Part shown: positions 22,077-22,340 of the stretch, piece after piece | Numbering within the stretch: the first letter of the stretch is position 1 | Layout: every line of letters begins with the position of its first letter | Source: Treponema sp. | GTDB taxonomy: Bacteria > Spirochaetota > Spirochaetia > Treponematales > Breznakiellaceae | Reading direction: 5' to 3' | Assembly: GCA_031263265.1 (NCBI GenBank) | Contig: JAISGE010000014.1 | Location: forward strand, 1-22,340 | DNA: 22,340 nt | The notes under the pieces: model-generated | Database searches by the model: none | What the model saw: the letters and a program-made list of their open reading frames with translations, nothing else | Told to the model about the DNA's origin: nothing | Program-made: the position numbers and the translations under genes

Positions 22077-22226
22077 ACATTATCTGAAATATTGATCATA
22101 ATTAATGGATATACATTTAATTGTAAAGAAGAAATAGTGTACGAAAAAATCATGGCTGTGGCAAAAGGGAAATTAAATAAAGAAGGATTAATAAAATATT
22201 ATGAAAAACATTCAAAGAAGCAATAA
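22077..22226 (+). pseudogene. Doc-type (death-on-curing) toxin, C-terminal remnant
   Basis: The frame stopping at TAA 22224-22226 encodes INGYTFNCKEE, then IMAVAKGKLNKEGLIKYYEK, ending HSKKQ. In Doc toxins the Fic fold is followed by FLxxNGY, an acidic stretch, then VAxGxLxxxxLxxW/Y and a basic tail, which this matches well. The catalytic Fic motif (HPFxDGNKRT) and everything before it are missing. The frame stays open back to a stop at 21978, but that part does not look like Doc and has no start codon. I read it as a broken toxin of a Phd-Doc system; no antitoxin is seen. The local A/T content is higher than in the rnf operon. Confidence 0.5.
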
Positions 22227-22231
22227 TTATA

Positions 22232-22258
22232 AAAAGTGGTTCTCTAAAAAACACTTTT
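22232..22258 (+). terminator. A/T-rich hairpin after the Doc remnant
   Basis: AAAAGTG (22232-22238) pairs with CACTTTT (22252-22258) around a 13-base loop just after the remnant's stop codon; GTTTC follows. It is a weak terminator candidate, probably left from the original gene. Confidence 0.35.
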
Positions 22259-22340
22259 GTTTCATTTGGTTCAAGTTTCGTTACAATTTACTATTTTTGA
22301 TCTACAATACTATCTGAATTTCCGGTTATAACCGCCAGGG
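22259..22340. other. Right edge, no gene recognised
   Basis: A/T-rich sequence with no frame I can support. The perfect palindrome CGGTTATAACCG (22323-22334) could be a binding site for something beyond the window, but it is short enough to be chance. Confidence 0.3.

Overview
The window most likely comes from a spirochaete of the Treponema group (termite-gut or related free-living lineages). This is inferred from the chemoreceptor tail, lipoproteins with relaxed lipoboxes, treponeme-style beta-barrel and lipoprotein genes, and an Rnf operon in the order CDGEAB. No taxonomic marker such as rRNA is present, so the genus is an inference.

Region 1 (1-181) is the last 59 codons of a methyl-accepting chemotaxis protein. 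Region 2 (about 207-9230, + strand) holds eight closely spaced genes behind a strong sigma-70 type promoter (TTGACG-N17-TATATT). First come a SsuCBA/TauCBA-type ABC importer (permease, ATPase, binding protein) and a cysteine synthase (CysK). Then come a short NifB-like radical SAM protein and three nitrogenase-like subunits in the order K, D, H. The K-like and D-like proteins keep all six P-cluster cysteines. The D-like protein also keeps the cysteine that anchors the active-site cofactor. It lacks the residues that N2 reduction needs (equivalents of alpha-Gln191, His195, Arg96 and, by eye, His442). The linkage to sulfur genes makes a nitrogenase-like C-S bond reductase, such as methylthio-alkane reductase (MarBHDK), or a related uncharacterised group IV enzyme, the best guess. 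The whole block reads as one unit: import a sulfur compound, reduce it, and capture the released sulfur.

Region 3 (9231-9685) has no convincing gene. Region 4 (9686-15811, - strand) is an envelope cluster: a large lipoprotein, two probable outer-membrane beta-barrels and two paralogous LysM lipoproteins. One of the LysM copies has lost half its LysM domain through an apparent deletion. Region 5 (15812-16703) is mostly intergenic, with palindromic repeats, a possible small coiled-coil frame, a second strong promoter (TTGACG-N17-TATAAT) and a structured leader.

Region 6 (16704-21832, + strand) is a complete rnfCDGEAB operon, the ion-translocating ferredoxin:NAD+ oxidoreductase. Run in reverse it could make the low-potential ferredoxin needed by the nitrogenase-like enzyme. 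Region 7 (21833-22340) holds a strong hairpin after rnfB and the C-terminal remnant of a Doc-type (death-on-curing) toxin.
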